Origin: Stereocaulon alpinum
Lineage: Eukaryota > Ascomycota > Lecanoromycetes > Lecanorales > Stereocaulaceae
Direction: 5' to 3'
NCBI GenBank assembly: GCA_018257865.1
Contig: JAEUBA010000115.1
Coordinates: 1 to 64,000, forward strand
DNA: 64,000 nt
Below are positions 22,727 through 34,200 of the stretch, in pieces (the first letter of the stretch is position 1; each line of letters starts with the position of its first letter). The notes under the pieces were generated by a model that saw only the letters and a list, made by a program, of their open reading frames with translations, ran no database searches and was not told where the DNA came from. The translations under genes and the position numbers were made by a program.

Positions 22727-25234
22727 ATGGCTACGAAGGCTCAAGTGCCAGAAGTACGAGACTTGGCGAGAGATGCCATTTTGAAGTCTATGCTAGAAAA
22801 CATCTCAGGCTACAACACAAAATATCCTAGAGTCAATATCGATGTCCTCAAGCAGGCTGTGCTAGAGAAAGTCGTCGATGCCCCTAATCCGCAAAAGCCA
22901 GATGTGGAATTCGATCCGGAGATTCAGCTACGTGGTTTCTTACGGGCTTTCGCAAGTACACCTGCATACTCAGCCAAGGTCAATGTTCTGGATGACAAGA
23001 CGAAGGAACAAATTCGGGCTTTCAAAGACGGTGATAATTGGCAGGAGACTCTCAAGGATGGATTTCGGCTTCCAGAGATCAACCCTGCAGTGTCTCAAAC
23101 GCTTGGTACTGCGACAGATTCTCCGAGTTTGCCAACTCAAGTCAAGAACTGCGTTCTGAGTTCCTTAGCCTTTATCATCAAGCCTCTTTCTCTACTGTTT
23201 GTAAAACTCAAGATGGGACTAGAGGTTGAGATATTGGCCCGCGCACAGGCGACAAGGTATGCTGGTGGTCCAAAAGTATATGAGGATGAAGACGCGACGA
23301 ATGCGAAGCCTATAGAAGTACGTTCATACCGTATCCTGTCGTGTTGCAATGGCTGGCCTGTGAACTTACTATGCCAGGTCTATTCCCGTCTACCTTTCCG
23401 GAATTGGGGCGAGAACATCAACAATACACCCTTACACACGTTCATACCCACGACTATCCTAGGCATTCAGAACCTGGTGCGCTACGCGAAACAAAACAAT
23501 TTACGAGTCCGATGTGGCGGTTACAGACACAGCTGGTCGCCAACATTCTCTCAAGATGGCGAGATCTTGATATCCCTCTTGCCAATTGTTCAAGTTACCA
23601 GTCTTCCGGATCCGATAAGTATCCGCCCTACCAGCCAGTCAGATAAGTCTACCGAGCTAAATAGAATTGAATTGCTTGACGAGACACCCGAATTACCGCA
23701 AGGGAAACGATGGTGTCGAGTAGGTGCTGCTGTGACACTTGAAGCATTTCGTGAGTGGGCAGTAAATTTGAAGCAATGGACATTCCCCGTAGATGTCATA
23801 CTCGTCGAGTAAGTTCTGATTCAAGCTAGACACGTGAATTTCATCCTTTAACATATCATAGAACGACTATAGGTGGCGTCAACGCCCCAATATGCCATGG
23901 TGCTGGTGCGGGAAAGGGAACCATTTCCGACTATGTAAGACGCATCGAATACGTGGACGCAAATGGGAATCTCCAATCCGTGTCCGACCCGGGCCAATTG
24001 AGAGCGGCGGCTGGATGCTTCGGACTGCTTGGGGTCGTGACGAACATTACTTACGAGCTGGACGCTATGACTTACGCCATTATGAAGCCCCTGAAACTAG
24101 ATGTTGCACAGGCCATACCGCCTCTGGCCAAGGAGGCCATACCGCATGCTTTACGAACGCCAGAGTACGATAGCATAACCCAAGAACAGCTTGAGAAATG
24201 GAAAGAGGCTTTTGAGAAACGAGCTGCCGAAGACTACTACGCGGAGTGGTTTTGGTTCACCTACCAAAGGAAAATATGGGTCAATAGTTGGAAGAACACC
24301 ACGGACGGCACGGACTTCTTGGATTATCCTAATGGCGCAGACACCTTTCTCCAATGGTTGCAAGGTTGGATAGGCGGTGTCATGACGGATACATACTTCT
24401 TTCAAGCACTTCCAGGCGCCTGGCAAGCACAGTTACTGGCCACTCTCGGACTTGCTGTACTACCCCCAACGGTGGGAGAGGACGCGACTCCGACATACAA
24501 GACGTTACTACCGAATGCTTTACACTTTCGACGAGGTGTAAGTACTGAGATTCCTTTGCTGCTGTAGCCATTCTTTAGTATTGAGGTATTGAACTCGTTT
24601 TCAACAGGTCCAAAACACGCGCGTGCGCGATATGGAGTACCAGATCCCTATTCCAAACTTACCCAACTCGGACAAGCCAGACTTCACTGTCGTGCAGAAA
24701 GCCTGGTGGGATGTCATCAACCTTGTCTACGAAGTTGCAGACATAGAAGGCCCAAGAGGATTCATTAACGAATTCACCCATCTCTTCAGTCAGAAGCACA
24801 GGGACAGACGTACACCGATGCGGCTGACACTCGAGCTGCGCATCATGGGCGGCAGTAATGTGATCATGGCTCCACAAGCAGGAAATAATCTTACAGCATC
24901 TATCGAGATACTGACAATTCCAGATGCGGACCGCGATGGCGAGTGGCAAGACTTCATGCAACGTGTGAGTGACATATGGATGGCATACAAAGACAACAAC
25001 AATATGCTACTCAATACAAGACCGCATTGGGCCAAAGACTGGGATGGGATCACCTTAGGTGAGGGTATGAGCAAGCGTGATGCTAGGGAGTATCTGCGCA
25101 CTGTTAGTTACAGGGATGCCATTCCTAGTTTCAAAGCGACGCTTGCGGAGATTGGGAAGGAGCAGGGATGGGGACTGGAAGATATTCGGGCAAGGTTCTC
25201 CAACGATCTGTGGGATAAGATCATATATTCTTGA
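22727..25234 (+). CDS. FAD-linked oxidase, PCMH/lactone-oxidase (ALO) type
   Basis: Flavin-dependent oxidase of the vanillyl-alcohol-oxidase superfamily; sugar-lactone oxidases such as D-arabinono-1,4-lactone oxidase share this layout, but the substrate here is unknown. Four exons: 22727-23317, 23378-23808, 23862-24537 and 24608-25234, giving 774 residues. The ATG sits in a good context (ACCATGG). Residues 1 to about 195 form an N-terminal extension with no recognised domain. The FAD-binding domain follows, with G-G-Y-R-H-S-W at 244-250 (His248 lies where family members contact or covalently bind FAD) and T-T-I-G-G-V-N-A-P-I-C-H-G-A-G-A-G-K-G after the exon 2/3 junction. The C-terminal ALO-like region has R-P-H-W at 704-707. 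Intron 1 (23318-23377) is exactly 60 bp without a stop, so its removal rests on splice sites and the poor fit of the residues it would encode. Confidence 0.85.
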
Positions 25235-25628
25235 ACGCAAGCCATTATGTCGTACAGAGGAAGTAGATGCAATGTTACTATTGTCAGTCTTGTTAGTTCA
25301 ATTAATTCAAGCGCCAATGTCAGTAGGTTCAGAGTGGTGGGGGCTCTTTGGGGCATAGGGAAGGGGAATAAAAGGGCTTGGTGACGTAGCGCAGCTTCTG
25401 TCCTGCGAGGCTTTCACTCATTGCGTAGGAACTTCCCTTTGTTAAGTCCTTCCATACATCTCGTTTGTTTTCATTCGGCGCTCAATTGCTAGAAGAGCTC
25501 ATAGAGTACATGATCATATACTATCTACAGTGATGAACAAGCAGCATGTTTTCAGAGTAGTACTTCCTGGGGCCAACCTGTATGAATGTAATTATTCGGC
25601 CAACTTCCACACTCATTGCTCGCCACCA
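25235..25628. other. Convergent intergenic region
   Basis: Short normal-composition DNA between the 3' ends of the FAD oxidase (plus) and the GFA-fold gene (minus). It should hold both 3' untranslated regions. No structure or repeat was noticed. Confidence 0.5.
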
Positions 25629-25991
25629 CTAATCCCCATCAGACTGCTCGCTCTCAAGCCTATCAAACTCCTCCCTCTCAAGCATCCTGCAATTGACAGC
25701 CACTCTTGGCTTCGTATCGCCTACTACCGTATAGTGTGTCATACACCCGCATTTCTTGCAACGATTGAAGCTTAGCGTCTTATTGCCCCACACATACGCC
25801 TCTGTTGCATCGCCTTCAATGTGGACTTCATCTGGTTTGTAATACGCCCAGAGCGCGCCGTAGCGCCGGCAGATAGAGCAGAGGCATCCGAGGGCGGGTT
25901 CGCTGAGGGGTGGGAAGGTGATGCGGATGGCTTTGCAGTGGCATGTTATACTTAGGGGGGCTTGCTGTGGGACCGCCATTGCAGATATCAT
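25629..25991 (-). CDS. CENP-V/GFA-fold zinc protein, single exon
   Basis: A 120-residue protein of the GFA family, named after glutathione-dependent formaldehyde-activating enzyme. Most fungal members have no proven reaction. The zinc-binding pattern is visible: C-H-C at residues 17-19, C-L-C-S-I-C at 36-41 and C-K-K-C-G-C at 78-83. A conserved G-N-K-T-L-S-F-N-R block precedes the last cluster. Length is normal for the family. Met5 (25979) is an alternative start and removes only four residues. It is convergent with the FAD oxidase and its upstream side opens within about 280 bp of the RIP'd block. Confidence 0.85.
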   Translation of the reverse strand: MISAMAVPQQAPLSITCHCKAIRITFPPLSEPALGCLCSICRRYGALWAYYKPDEVHIEGDATEAYVWGNKTLSFNRCKKCGCMTHYTVVGDTKPRVAVNCRMLEREEFDRLESEQSDGD

Positions 25992-26270
25992 ACGGCTTGG
26001 TATCCGATGAGATGGAAGGTCGATGCGCTTCGTTGCGCGACACGGTCTGAATGGGAAGTACCTCTGTCACCAAGGACTCTGAGGAAAGCTGTGCTTGGAA
26101 AGATTTTCTGGTGGACGAAGCCAAACAACAGTCGTTCGGGGACGAAGAGCGTGAAGCAAGACTACTTGTACGATCTTCCGCTGCGAATGGGACTTTGATT
26201 GTTTCTGCGCTACGGGACGCCACCTAGGCAGCAACGACCCCGCTTATTAGGAAAAGGAGTCAAGCTAGAT
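25992..26270. other. Right edge of the gene island, upstream of the GFA-fold gene
   Basis: Likely holds the promoter of the minus-strand GFA gene. CA and TG steps thin out sharply after about 26270, marking the passage into RIP'd DNA. Confidence 0.5.
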
Positions 26271-26678
26271 GACGTAGAGTAAATACGTACACGAGCAGTC
26301 TCGCGTATTTAAACTCTCTTAGTTTTCAAAAGCGCTTCCTCGTAAATCTTTCGAAAGACTTCGTTAGAGATCTTTTGTTTCTATATCTCTTTAAATAGCT
26401 ACTCTAGACTCCGCTTAGACTTCTTATAAATTCGTTCCGAATATTAACTAAGAGCTATTTTAAGAAACTCTCTATTATTACTAATTCGCGGTTTACTTAC
26501 TTGATTAATTAATTAATTTATTAATTTATACGCCTATTCTAGTATTTTATAAGAGTAATACGTAGCGACGTGACTATTAAGTAGCTTAGATATAGGGTAT
26601 ACGAAAGGTATCTATATACTAAGTACTAAGACTAATCGCTAAGGATTCCCCTCGTAGGAATCCTCCCTCTATATACTT
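26271..26678. repeat. RIP-degraded repeat at the island's right border
   Basis: AT-rich with CpA and TpG nearly gone. Bases 26497-26544 are an inverted match to 86-126 near the window start (a run of AATC/AATT tetramers joined to a conserved TACTAGAATAGGCGTATAAA block), so the two flanks share a repeat family in opposite orientation. No coding relic recognised. Confidence 0.6.
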
Positions 26679-27117
26679 CTAGTATAGTAGTATAGATAGT
26701 ATAGCTGTAGGTATTTTATTATTAGATAGTAATTAGTCGATAGATAGTAATTAGTTAGTAATTAGTTAGTATAGACTTAGCTTCGGAGACCTTTATATAG
26801 TAACGAATATTACTATATCTTAGGAATATATATTTTCTTTTCTATATATAATTATTCTAGTAATAGATACTCGTTATAGTTAATAGTTATTTACTTCTAT
26901 CTCCGTCTTATTTAATTTTACCTCCGTCTTATATATAGTATCCTTATACTTACTACTCTACTACTATTATCTCTTAACCGACGCTCTTAATTCTATACCT
27001 TTATATTAGAGCTAAAGGCGGGGCGTTCTTTTAAAAGAGATATATTTAGTAAATTAGCGGTATATAGTCTATATATACTATTCTTTTTAGTATTTTAGTA
27101 ATTTATTAGTAGGAAAC
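26679..27117 (+). repeat. Direct repeat of about 430 bp, first copy
   Basis: Closely similar to 27310-27735. Both begin CTAGTATAGTAGTATAGATAG and end GTAGGAAAC. The pair is separated by 192 bp, so it could be the LTRs of a very short (TRIM-like) element or a tandem duplication. Many differences are RIP-type. Strand is arbitrary. Confidence 0.65.
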
Positions 27118-27309
27118 GTTCTAACCCTAAAAAACGAAATTATAATTCGTAAATATACTTTTAGTTTCTAGTACTATCTCCTATCGGTAATTAGACTCTA
27201 CGTAGGGTCTATTTAATTATTAGTACTAAAGTTTTACTAAGATACGGGTATTTTCTATTATAGAAAGTAGAGTCTAATTAATTTCTAATATAGGGTCTAA
27301 TTAACTTTA

Positions 27310-27735
27310 CTAGTATAGTAGTATAGATAGTGCAGCTGTAGGTATTTCGGTATTAGACGGTAATTAGTTAGTAGACGTTAGTTAGTTAGTAATTAGTTAG
27401 TATAGGCTTAGCTTTAAAAACCTTTATATAGTAACAAATATTACTATATCTTAAAAAGAGATATATTCGATATATTCTTTTCTATATATAATTATTCTAG
27501 TAATAAGTAGTCGTTATAGTTAGTAGTCTTTAATTCTACCTCCGTCTTATATATAGTATCCTTATACTTACGATTCTACTACTATATTCTCTTAACCGAC
27601 GCCCTTAATCCTATACCTTTATATTAGAGCTGAAGGCGGGGTAATCTTTTAAAAGAGATATATTTAGTAAATTAGCGGTATATAGTCTATATATACTATT
27701 CTTTTTAGTAATTTAGTAATATAGCGGTAGGAAAC
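27310..27735 (+). repeat. Direct repeat of about 430 bp, second copy
   Basis: Second copy of the 26679-27117 sequence, slightly shorter because a 12-bp block repeated in the first copy (the LCTCCGTCTTAT-type stretch near 26900) occurs once here. No coding capacity is visible in either copy or in the 192-bp spacer. Confidence 0.65.
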
Positions 27736-28814
27736 TATAAAGGCTAGCGACGCCGGCTCTAAGCTAGCGCACTAAGGTATAAGAGACGTAAAGTTACTAG
27801 ATTTAGGTATTAAGTAATAGATATAATTATATTACTTAGTAGTAAAAGTAGTAGTAGAACTAATTTCTAAAGATCCCTAAAACACGGGGGAGTCCTAGGT
27901 AGTAATACTATTACTAAGCCCCTAGACCCTAACTAATATTATTACGTTAGTATAGCTATAACGCGCACACGCTTAATAGTTAACAGAAACGTCCTAACCC
28001 TAAAAAACGAAATTATAATTAGCGAATATACTTTTAGTTCCTAGTACTATTAACGGAAGGTATATTAATATTACTAATTTAGTAACGGAGCTAGCTGCTA
28101 CGTCTTTAGGGTCTTAAGAAAATAAGGATTAAAATAGTAGTAAAAATAAATATTAGACGAAAGTAGATTACTAGGAGTCGATTATTAGGAGCTAGCGTAT
28201 TAATAAGGAGGAGAGGGAGGTAGATAGGCCTAAAATACTAAGTTTAGGAAGATAAGAAGGATTAATAGACTCGATAGTCTCTAGAAAAGTAGGAATTATA
28301 GGAAGAAGGCGAATAGTAGTATTTATAGTTATCTTAGGAAGTTAAGTTAATATTATTATATATTATTATCTCTCTATTACTTCTAATTTAGTAGTTAATC
28401 TCTATAGCGATAAGTTCTCTATAAATTCTCTAGCTTACTATTAACGAATTCTCGTTTTATAGGATAAGTTTAAGTAGAAGACCTATAGACTAGTAGTACT
28501 TAGTAAGTAGGAAGTTAAAATTATTAGTACTAGATTCTTCCTCTACTTTAAAGATATCGCTTAAGCCCTCTACGGATACTCTATCCTCTTCCCTCTCTAC
28601 CTTACTACCGCTGCTACCTCTAACGTATTCGTTATAGTATTACTTAAGCTCTAACCGATAGATACTCTAGTATTATAGGATAAATATAAAGAGTATATAT
28701 TATCTAATTATATACGTATCTTATAACGGGAATTTTAGACGCTTTAGATACTAGCTAGTAAAGAGACTATATAGACTAAGTAGTATATACTCTACCTTAT
28801 TAATAGTTAGTTAG
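27736..28814. repeat. RIP'd repeat leading into a Helitron-type relic
   Basis: AT-rich RIP'd DNA. Bases 27985-28050 repeat 27112-27178 (both contain CTAACCCTAAAAAACGAAAT), tying this stretch to the direct-repeat pair. A plus-strand coding relic starts somewhere here and leads to the helicase downstream, interrupted by the solo LTR. The N-terminal part was not recognised. Confidence 0.5.
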
Positions 28815-29166
28815 TATAACGGGGGGGTTTAACTCCTACGGGTAAATTATATAGTATATTAAGTACTAAAAAGGTAATAGAGATAGATAGTTATTAAAGT
28901 ATCTTTAGCTAAGACTCCTCTCTATTATATAAATTAAATATAAGGAGATAAGAAAATATTCTACTAAAGGAAAACCCTTCCTTATATATTTATCTAAATC
29001 CTAAGTGCTAAGCCTAAGATTAGTAGGATTATTCCTTAATCCCTATAATCCTTAGGATTATAGTAATTATACCTTAATCCTTATAATCCTCCTATTATAA
29101 TAGATCCTACGCTCCTAGCGTGTTCTATTAATCCTAATTAGTTATATTACGGGATAACCCGTAATA
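28815..29166 (-). repeat. Solo LTR of the Gypsy family seen at 56408-56764
   Basis: Reverse-complement match to the LTR that opens the Gypsy element at 56408. Ends read TATTACGGG on the minus strand (TG to TA by RIP) and, at the other end, TATAACGGG on the plus strand. It is flanked by a perfect 5-bp duplication GTTAG (28810-28814 and 29167-29171). No internal element DNA is present, so it is a solo LTR from intra-element recombination. It interrupts the Helitron-type relic. A hairpin near its 5' end (29147-29153 with 29158-29164) matches the one at 56410-56427. Confidence 0.85.
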
Positions 29167-29179
29167 GTTAGAATATACC

Positions 29180-30650
29180 TCTACTCTAAAGCGTACGGAG
29201 GATCTAGCTTAATATAATCTACTAATTCCTACTATTAACTTTAATAATATAAGCGATATTCCTAATCAGCTCTTATACAAAGAGATATTCTATAATATTA
29301 GCCCTAAGGATATCGAGTTCTTATAGAGTAAGCTTAATCCTAATTAAAGCTATACTATTGACTAGATTATAGACGCTATTAATAAGAATACGGACGATAA
29401 GTATAGTACCTCTAATACCTTATTCTTTCTTAACGGCGCTAGGGGTACTAGTAAAACCTTTATCGAGAATATTATAATAAAGAAAGTATACCTTAAATAA
29501 AAAGTAGCTCTAGCTATAGTATCCTTAGGTATAGTAGTAATACTCCTTTAAGGTAGCTATACTACCTACTCCTAATTTAAGATACTACTAGATTCGGACG
29601 CTACTTTATATAGGATTAAGAAAGGGACGAACCTTATAAAGCTTATAAAGCGAGCTTAGGTAATCTTTTAGGATAAGTCGCCTATATAGAGTAGGTATAA
29701 TATAGAGGCTATAAGCTAAAGCCTTTAAGATATCTATAGTAATAAGGGGGTATAGTTTAGGGGTAAGGTCGTCTACTTCTACGGTAATTTTTGATAAACC
29801 CTACTAGTAGTAGCTAGCGGATCTAATAGTTAGGTTATTAATACCTATATTTAATAGGCTAAGTTCTAGTAGGATACTATATAATTAGATCTAACTATTA
29901 ATAAACGACTTAATAATCCTAATCTTACTAATTCTATATATACCGATAGAAGGGCTTTTGCTATTGATCTTCTTAAGATCGGGAACGGGTCTAGTATTTA
30001 GAAGAGCTTTACTACTAAGGAAGACGTAATACCTTAGGCTTATAGCTACGTTCCTAAAAACGCTATTAATAAGTTAATTAATAAGGTATACCTAGCGAGC
30101 TTATTATATACTAAAGCGTTAATTAGGCTATTTCTAAAAAAGATAAAGATCTCTTTCCGACTAAATATTTTAATATATTTTATAAGGCCTCGCTACCGCC
30201 CTATAAGCTCTATATTAAACTAGGTATTCTAGTTATATTACTTAAAAACTTAGATCTACTATAGCTTTATAATAGGACTTAGCTCTAAGTTATATAATAT
30301 AGGCGGTCTATATAATAGCGAAAAGGTAATACTCTTTAAGATACTATTATAGTCTAAGGAAAATAATAAGAGGATCCCTATACCTTTTATATATAAGTAA
30401 TATCTAGTCCGCCTAGTATTTATAATAATAATAAATAAGTCCTAGGGGTAATTTATAAAGTTCGTAGGTATTAACCTATAGTTACGGCCGGTTTTTAGTT
30501 ATACTTAGCTCTATATATCGCTTTTACGGGTTATAAAGCAGGCGAATCTATATATTATTAGGCCGTATAGTTATAAATATACGAATAAACGATTAATAAA
30601 GAATATAGTATATACTTAGGTACTATTACCTAATTAATAGTCTTAACGGA
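29180..30650 (+). pseudogene. Pif1-like helicase relic, Helitron type
   Basis: Plus-strand translation gives a superfamily-1 Pif1-type helicase. The Walker A motif appears as G-A-R-G-T-S-K-T at about 29437-29460 (Gly to Arg or Ser by RIP). A G-N-F-stop-stop-T-L motif near 29782-29805 corresponds to the GDFRQTLP box. A C-terminal I-N-K-S-stop-G-stop motif near 30430-30450 is followed by Q-L-Y-I-S-L-L-R-V near 30510, the usual Pif1 C-terminal pair. Stops are TAG and TAA at Gln or Trp positions. In fungi such RIP'd helicases usually belong to Helitrons, but no Rep domain or termini were found for this one, so a host Pif1-like duplicate is not excluded. Confidence 0.7.
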
Positions 30651-30699
30651 TATATAGTAGGAGCTCTCTATATATATATACGTAACTATCCCTATACTA

Positions 30700-31034
30700 G
30701 ATTATTACCTTATAAACGATATTAGACTTCTACTACGAGTGCTAGGTAGTAGGGGTAAATTATTCCTTAGTAAAAATCTAGAGTTTTATAGGTATTCTCT
30801 AGTCTTACTATCTATTATAATAGGCTTTAGGTAATTAGCTCCTCTAATATCCGCTAGGTCCGCTAGGGGTAGAGGTAGGAAGAAGGCTCTCCTTAAGGCC
30901 TTTACCTTCCCTTTAAAATTTATCGCTTTATTCCCGTTTCTATCTTTAATTACTAGGAATTATAGTAACTCTTTAGGACGTATACTCCTCTCTCTTCCCT
31001 ACTTAGTAAATTACTATACTTCTCTTAATCTTAG
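30700..31034 (-). mobile_element. LINE fragment, right-hand half of a split element
   Basis: Minus-strand reading across the boundary 40216 to 31034, that is with element 2 and one target-duplication copy removed, continues in one frame. The text matches the linker between endonuclease and reverse transcriptase in Tad/I-like LINEs (R-E-E-Y-T-S, then a P-S-N motif). Element 2 therefore landed in this LINE. The left limit, where the helicase relic ends, is approximate. No RT domain was found further left. Confidence 0.55.
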
Positions 31035-31212
31035 TAATATAGTCTTGCGGCTAGGTACGGCTAAGGCGGTGTATACGCTAAGGCACCGCCTACCTTAGCG
31101 GAACTTTATAGTTAGGCCCTTCAGGCACTTAGAAGACATTATTAGTCTATACTACTATATATTAATAGAAGTCCTTTAATACGTACCGTACTACTACCTA
31201 CCTACTATATTA
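31035..31212 (+). repeat. Element 2 LTR, left copy
   Basis: 178 bp, matching 40038-40215 with mostly CA/TA and TG/TA differences. Contains two overlapping 8-bp inverted repeats, 31064-31071 with 31084-31091 and 31076-31083 with 31093-31100, in pseudoknot order. Confidence 0.92.
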
Positions 31213-34200
31213 GTAGTAGTAACGGGCAGTTGAGCTCCTAAACACTATATACTATCGTTTAGAAGTCGATTAAGTACGTCTACTAAACTAAACTAATTAA
31301 GCTACTAGAATAGCCTACCTACTCTCGCCTATAGCGATTTAATTTAGCTATACCGCTATATTATAATACTAGCCCGAATTCGGATACTACGCTATTACCT
31401 ATATCTAAGACGCTTCCGCTCTACTTTGCTAGCCTTAAGTACCTAGGTCTGCCTAGTCGAATCCGTACCTTCTAATTACTAGAACGGAGAATACCGGCGC
31501 ACCTTCTAAAAGTATAAAACAGCGTAGGGCTCTTTCCGGAACCCTAAGGACCTACTTATAGTAGCTTTATACTACTTACTATACTTCTTTTCTTATCCTA
31601 GCTTTTACCTTACTAACTCGCTTTTATTAACTTATACTTCGTCGCTATTTATTTCGTATATATAGAGTAACTATAATTATTTATCTATTATTACTTCGTA
31701 GCTACTACTAGCAGGCTACTTTTATTAGTTAGACTTTATTATACCTCAGACCTTACTATATATCTTATATAGGGAGTTATTATAACTTAAGGATAGTAGA
31801 TAAAAGAGTAATTACTATAAATACTTAAAAGCCGTTATCCTAGCGCCGCCTCTAAGTAATACTAGCCGTAGTACTATTATTCTAGTATTCTAACTATATA
31901 ATTTTATTTAAACGAAATACCGCTACGCCTTACTTATTAGCGAAGATATAAAATACCTAATTATTATAATAGTTAGGAAGAATAAATTTAGACCTTAGAA
32001 ACTAAATACTAATACTGCTATACCTAATCTAAACTCTAGTATAAGAGGTTAGTATATATAGTCCCGCTTACTTTCTATTAAGCTAAATAATTTCTTAGAA
32101 GACTAGGCTATTAATAAGCCTAGGCTTAGAAATATAATTAATACTTTTATAAGAAATACTAAAGCAGTTAGCCGTAAGCTTTAGGAACCGCCGTTAGTAG
32201 AAAGTACCCTATTAAGTAGGAGCCGCTTCTTTAAAATAGATATAGATATACTACCTATCTAACTAAGCGTTCCTACTCCTCCTTATAATTTAGATACCCC
32301 TTTAGGAAGCCCCTATATTACTAATAATATAATAAGGAGCCCCTATATTACGCTAATAAGAGACCTATCCGCCGGAAATACTACTTTAGGAGTAGAATTA
32401 GCGGAGGAAGTTATCTATAAATAACCTATAGGACTAATAGCTAACTTAAATAATCCTATCCTATAGGATATTATTAATAACGCGGTTACTAAAGGTATAT
32501 TAAGGTTCTAAAGGGAGAGTAGATAGCCTTTAGGTACTCCGCCTAGTAGCCTTAGTAGACCCGCTAATAATAGTACTTTTAATCCGAATAATAATAGCAA
32601 ACTTATATATAAGGAAGTTAGTTACTTTAACCCCTTATACCCTTCTATAGATAACTTACTAATAGTTAGCGAATATAGCTTAGTATTCTATAAAGACGTC
32701 TATATCTTTATTAATTAGTTAGAAGACTTAGTTAGCTTTAAAGGGGAAGCTACGGTATAAGAACTTATACTATTATACCTCTAAGGAGGTATACTAATTT
32801 AGTATATAACTAAGCTTACTAATCTTAAGAAACGCGGGTTATAAAATATTACTATAAGAGATTAGGGCGAAATACTAATTACTACCTTTAAAGAATAGAT
32901 ATTAATTATACTATAGAACCTTTAAGCTGAAAGGTATACCATAGTAGATATATAGAAGTAAATCTATCCTTATACTTATATATAGAAGGTTTTAAGATAC
33001 GCGAAGGTAGTATAGATAACCTTAGTATATAATTAACTTACGCTCGTATAAAATAACCTTAATATTAAATTTAAGGTATAAGTCTTAGCGCTATTACTAA
33101 TAACTACCGTTAGTAGCTTTTTTAAGGAGTTAGACGCTAAGGTATCTATCTAGTATAAATAGGCTCTCCTAAAGTTAGCCTTAAGGAATATAAGTTAGTA
33201 TTATTAGTAGGGAGGCCGTAGTTATTTATAATAAATAAATTCGCTATGTCTAAACTAGTAAAGCCCCTTCTACTTAACCCCTTTCTATTTAGGCTATCGA
33301 AATAATACTTATATATACTAGTATAGTAGACCTAGCTTCTAATAAAGTAATAGAGGATACTAGCCTTAAAGATAAAATTAAGTACTAAGTTAGTAAAAGT
33401 CTTAACCCTAACTCTAGCCCTTAACTATACTAAAGCCTTATTAATAAATTACCGTAGGGTATAGAAATCTTATAAGATAATTAGATTTACCCTTCTAGCC
33501 TAATACTCCTAACTTATAAGGGAAACTATAGCTAGACCGAAACTAAGGCGGCTGATTTTAACTATAGTAGGTACGCCCTAAAGTCTATTATAGGGATATA
33601 GGTAAGAAAGAGGAAATAGCTAAGGATAACTAATATAATTAGGCCTAAGAATTAGACTAATAAGATACCTACTATAGAGAAAGCGAAGGGATTAATAACG
33701 AAGTATATAAAGAGTAAAGCTAGTTTAACGAACCCGAAGTATACTTTACGAATCTAGTAGACTTACTAATATATATATACCAGAATTACTCTACTACCTT
33801 CCTAACTAGAAATAAACTTTTCCGCTATTTATATTCCTCCTACTAAAAGGAGACGTCGTTACAGCCGCTAATTCCTTTAGAAAGAATAGAACCGAAGGTC
33901 TTAATAAATTATACCTTCTTAGGAGAACGAATTTATATTAAATCTAATAGTAAACTGCTAAAGGCTAAGCCTAAGTATACCTTCTAAGGCTTCTATTACG
34001 CTACGGTATAAGTTTCTATTAGTAGCGAAACCTTTAATACCTATACTAATATAGGCTACCCTATAACCCTATTTAACCGTAGTAAGTTACTACAGCTTCT
34101 TTCTAATATTAAATTATAAAAGCTAGTATCCCTAATTCTAGTAAGAGGACTAGGAGACGCCGTTTATTAAATATATAAATATACTAATATTTTATTTATC

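Noticed and set aside
22727..25991. Biosynthetic gene cluster (FAD oxidase, GFA protein, membrane protein)
   Set aside because: No backbone synthase, dedicated transporter or pathway regulator is visible, and the genes are not co-oriented. Proximity alone is not enough.
27113..27140. Telomere-like CTAACCCTAA
   Set aside because: A single copy inside a RIP'd repeat that recurs at 27.99 kb; no tandem array, so not a telomere or clear interstitial telomere tract.
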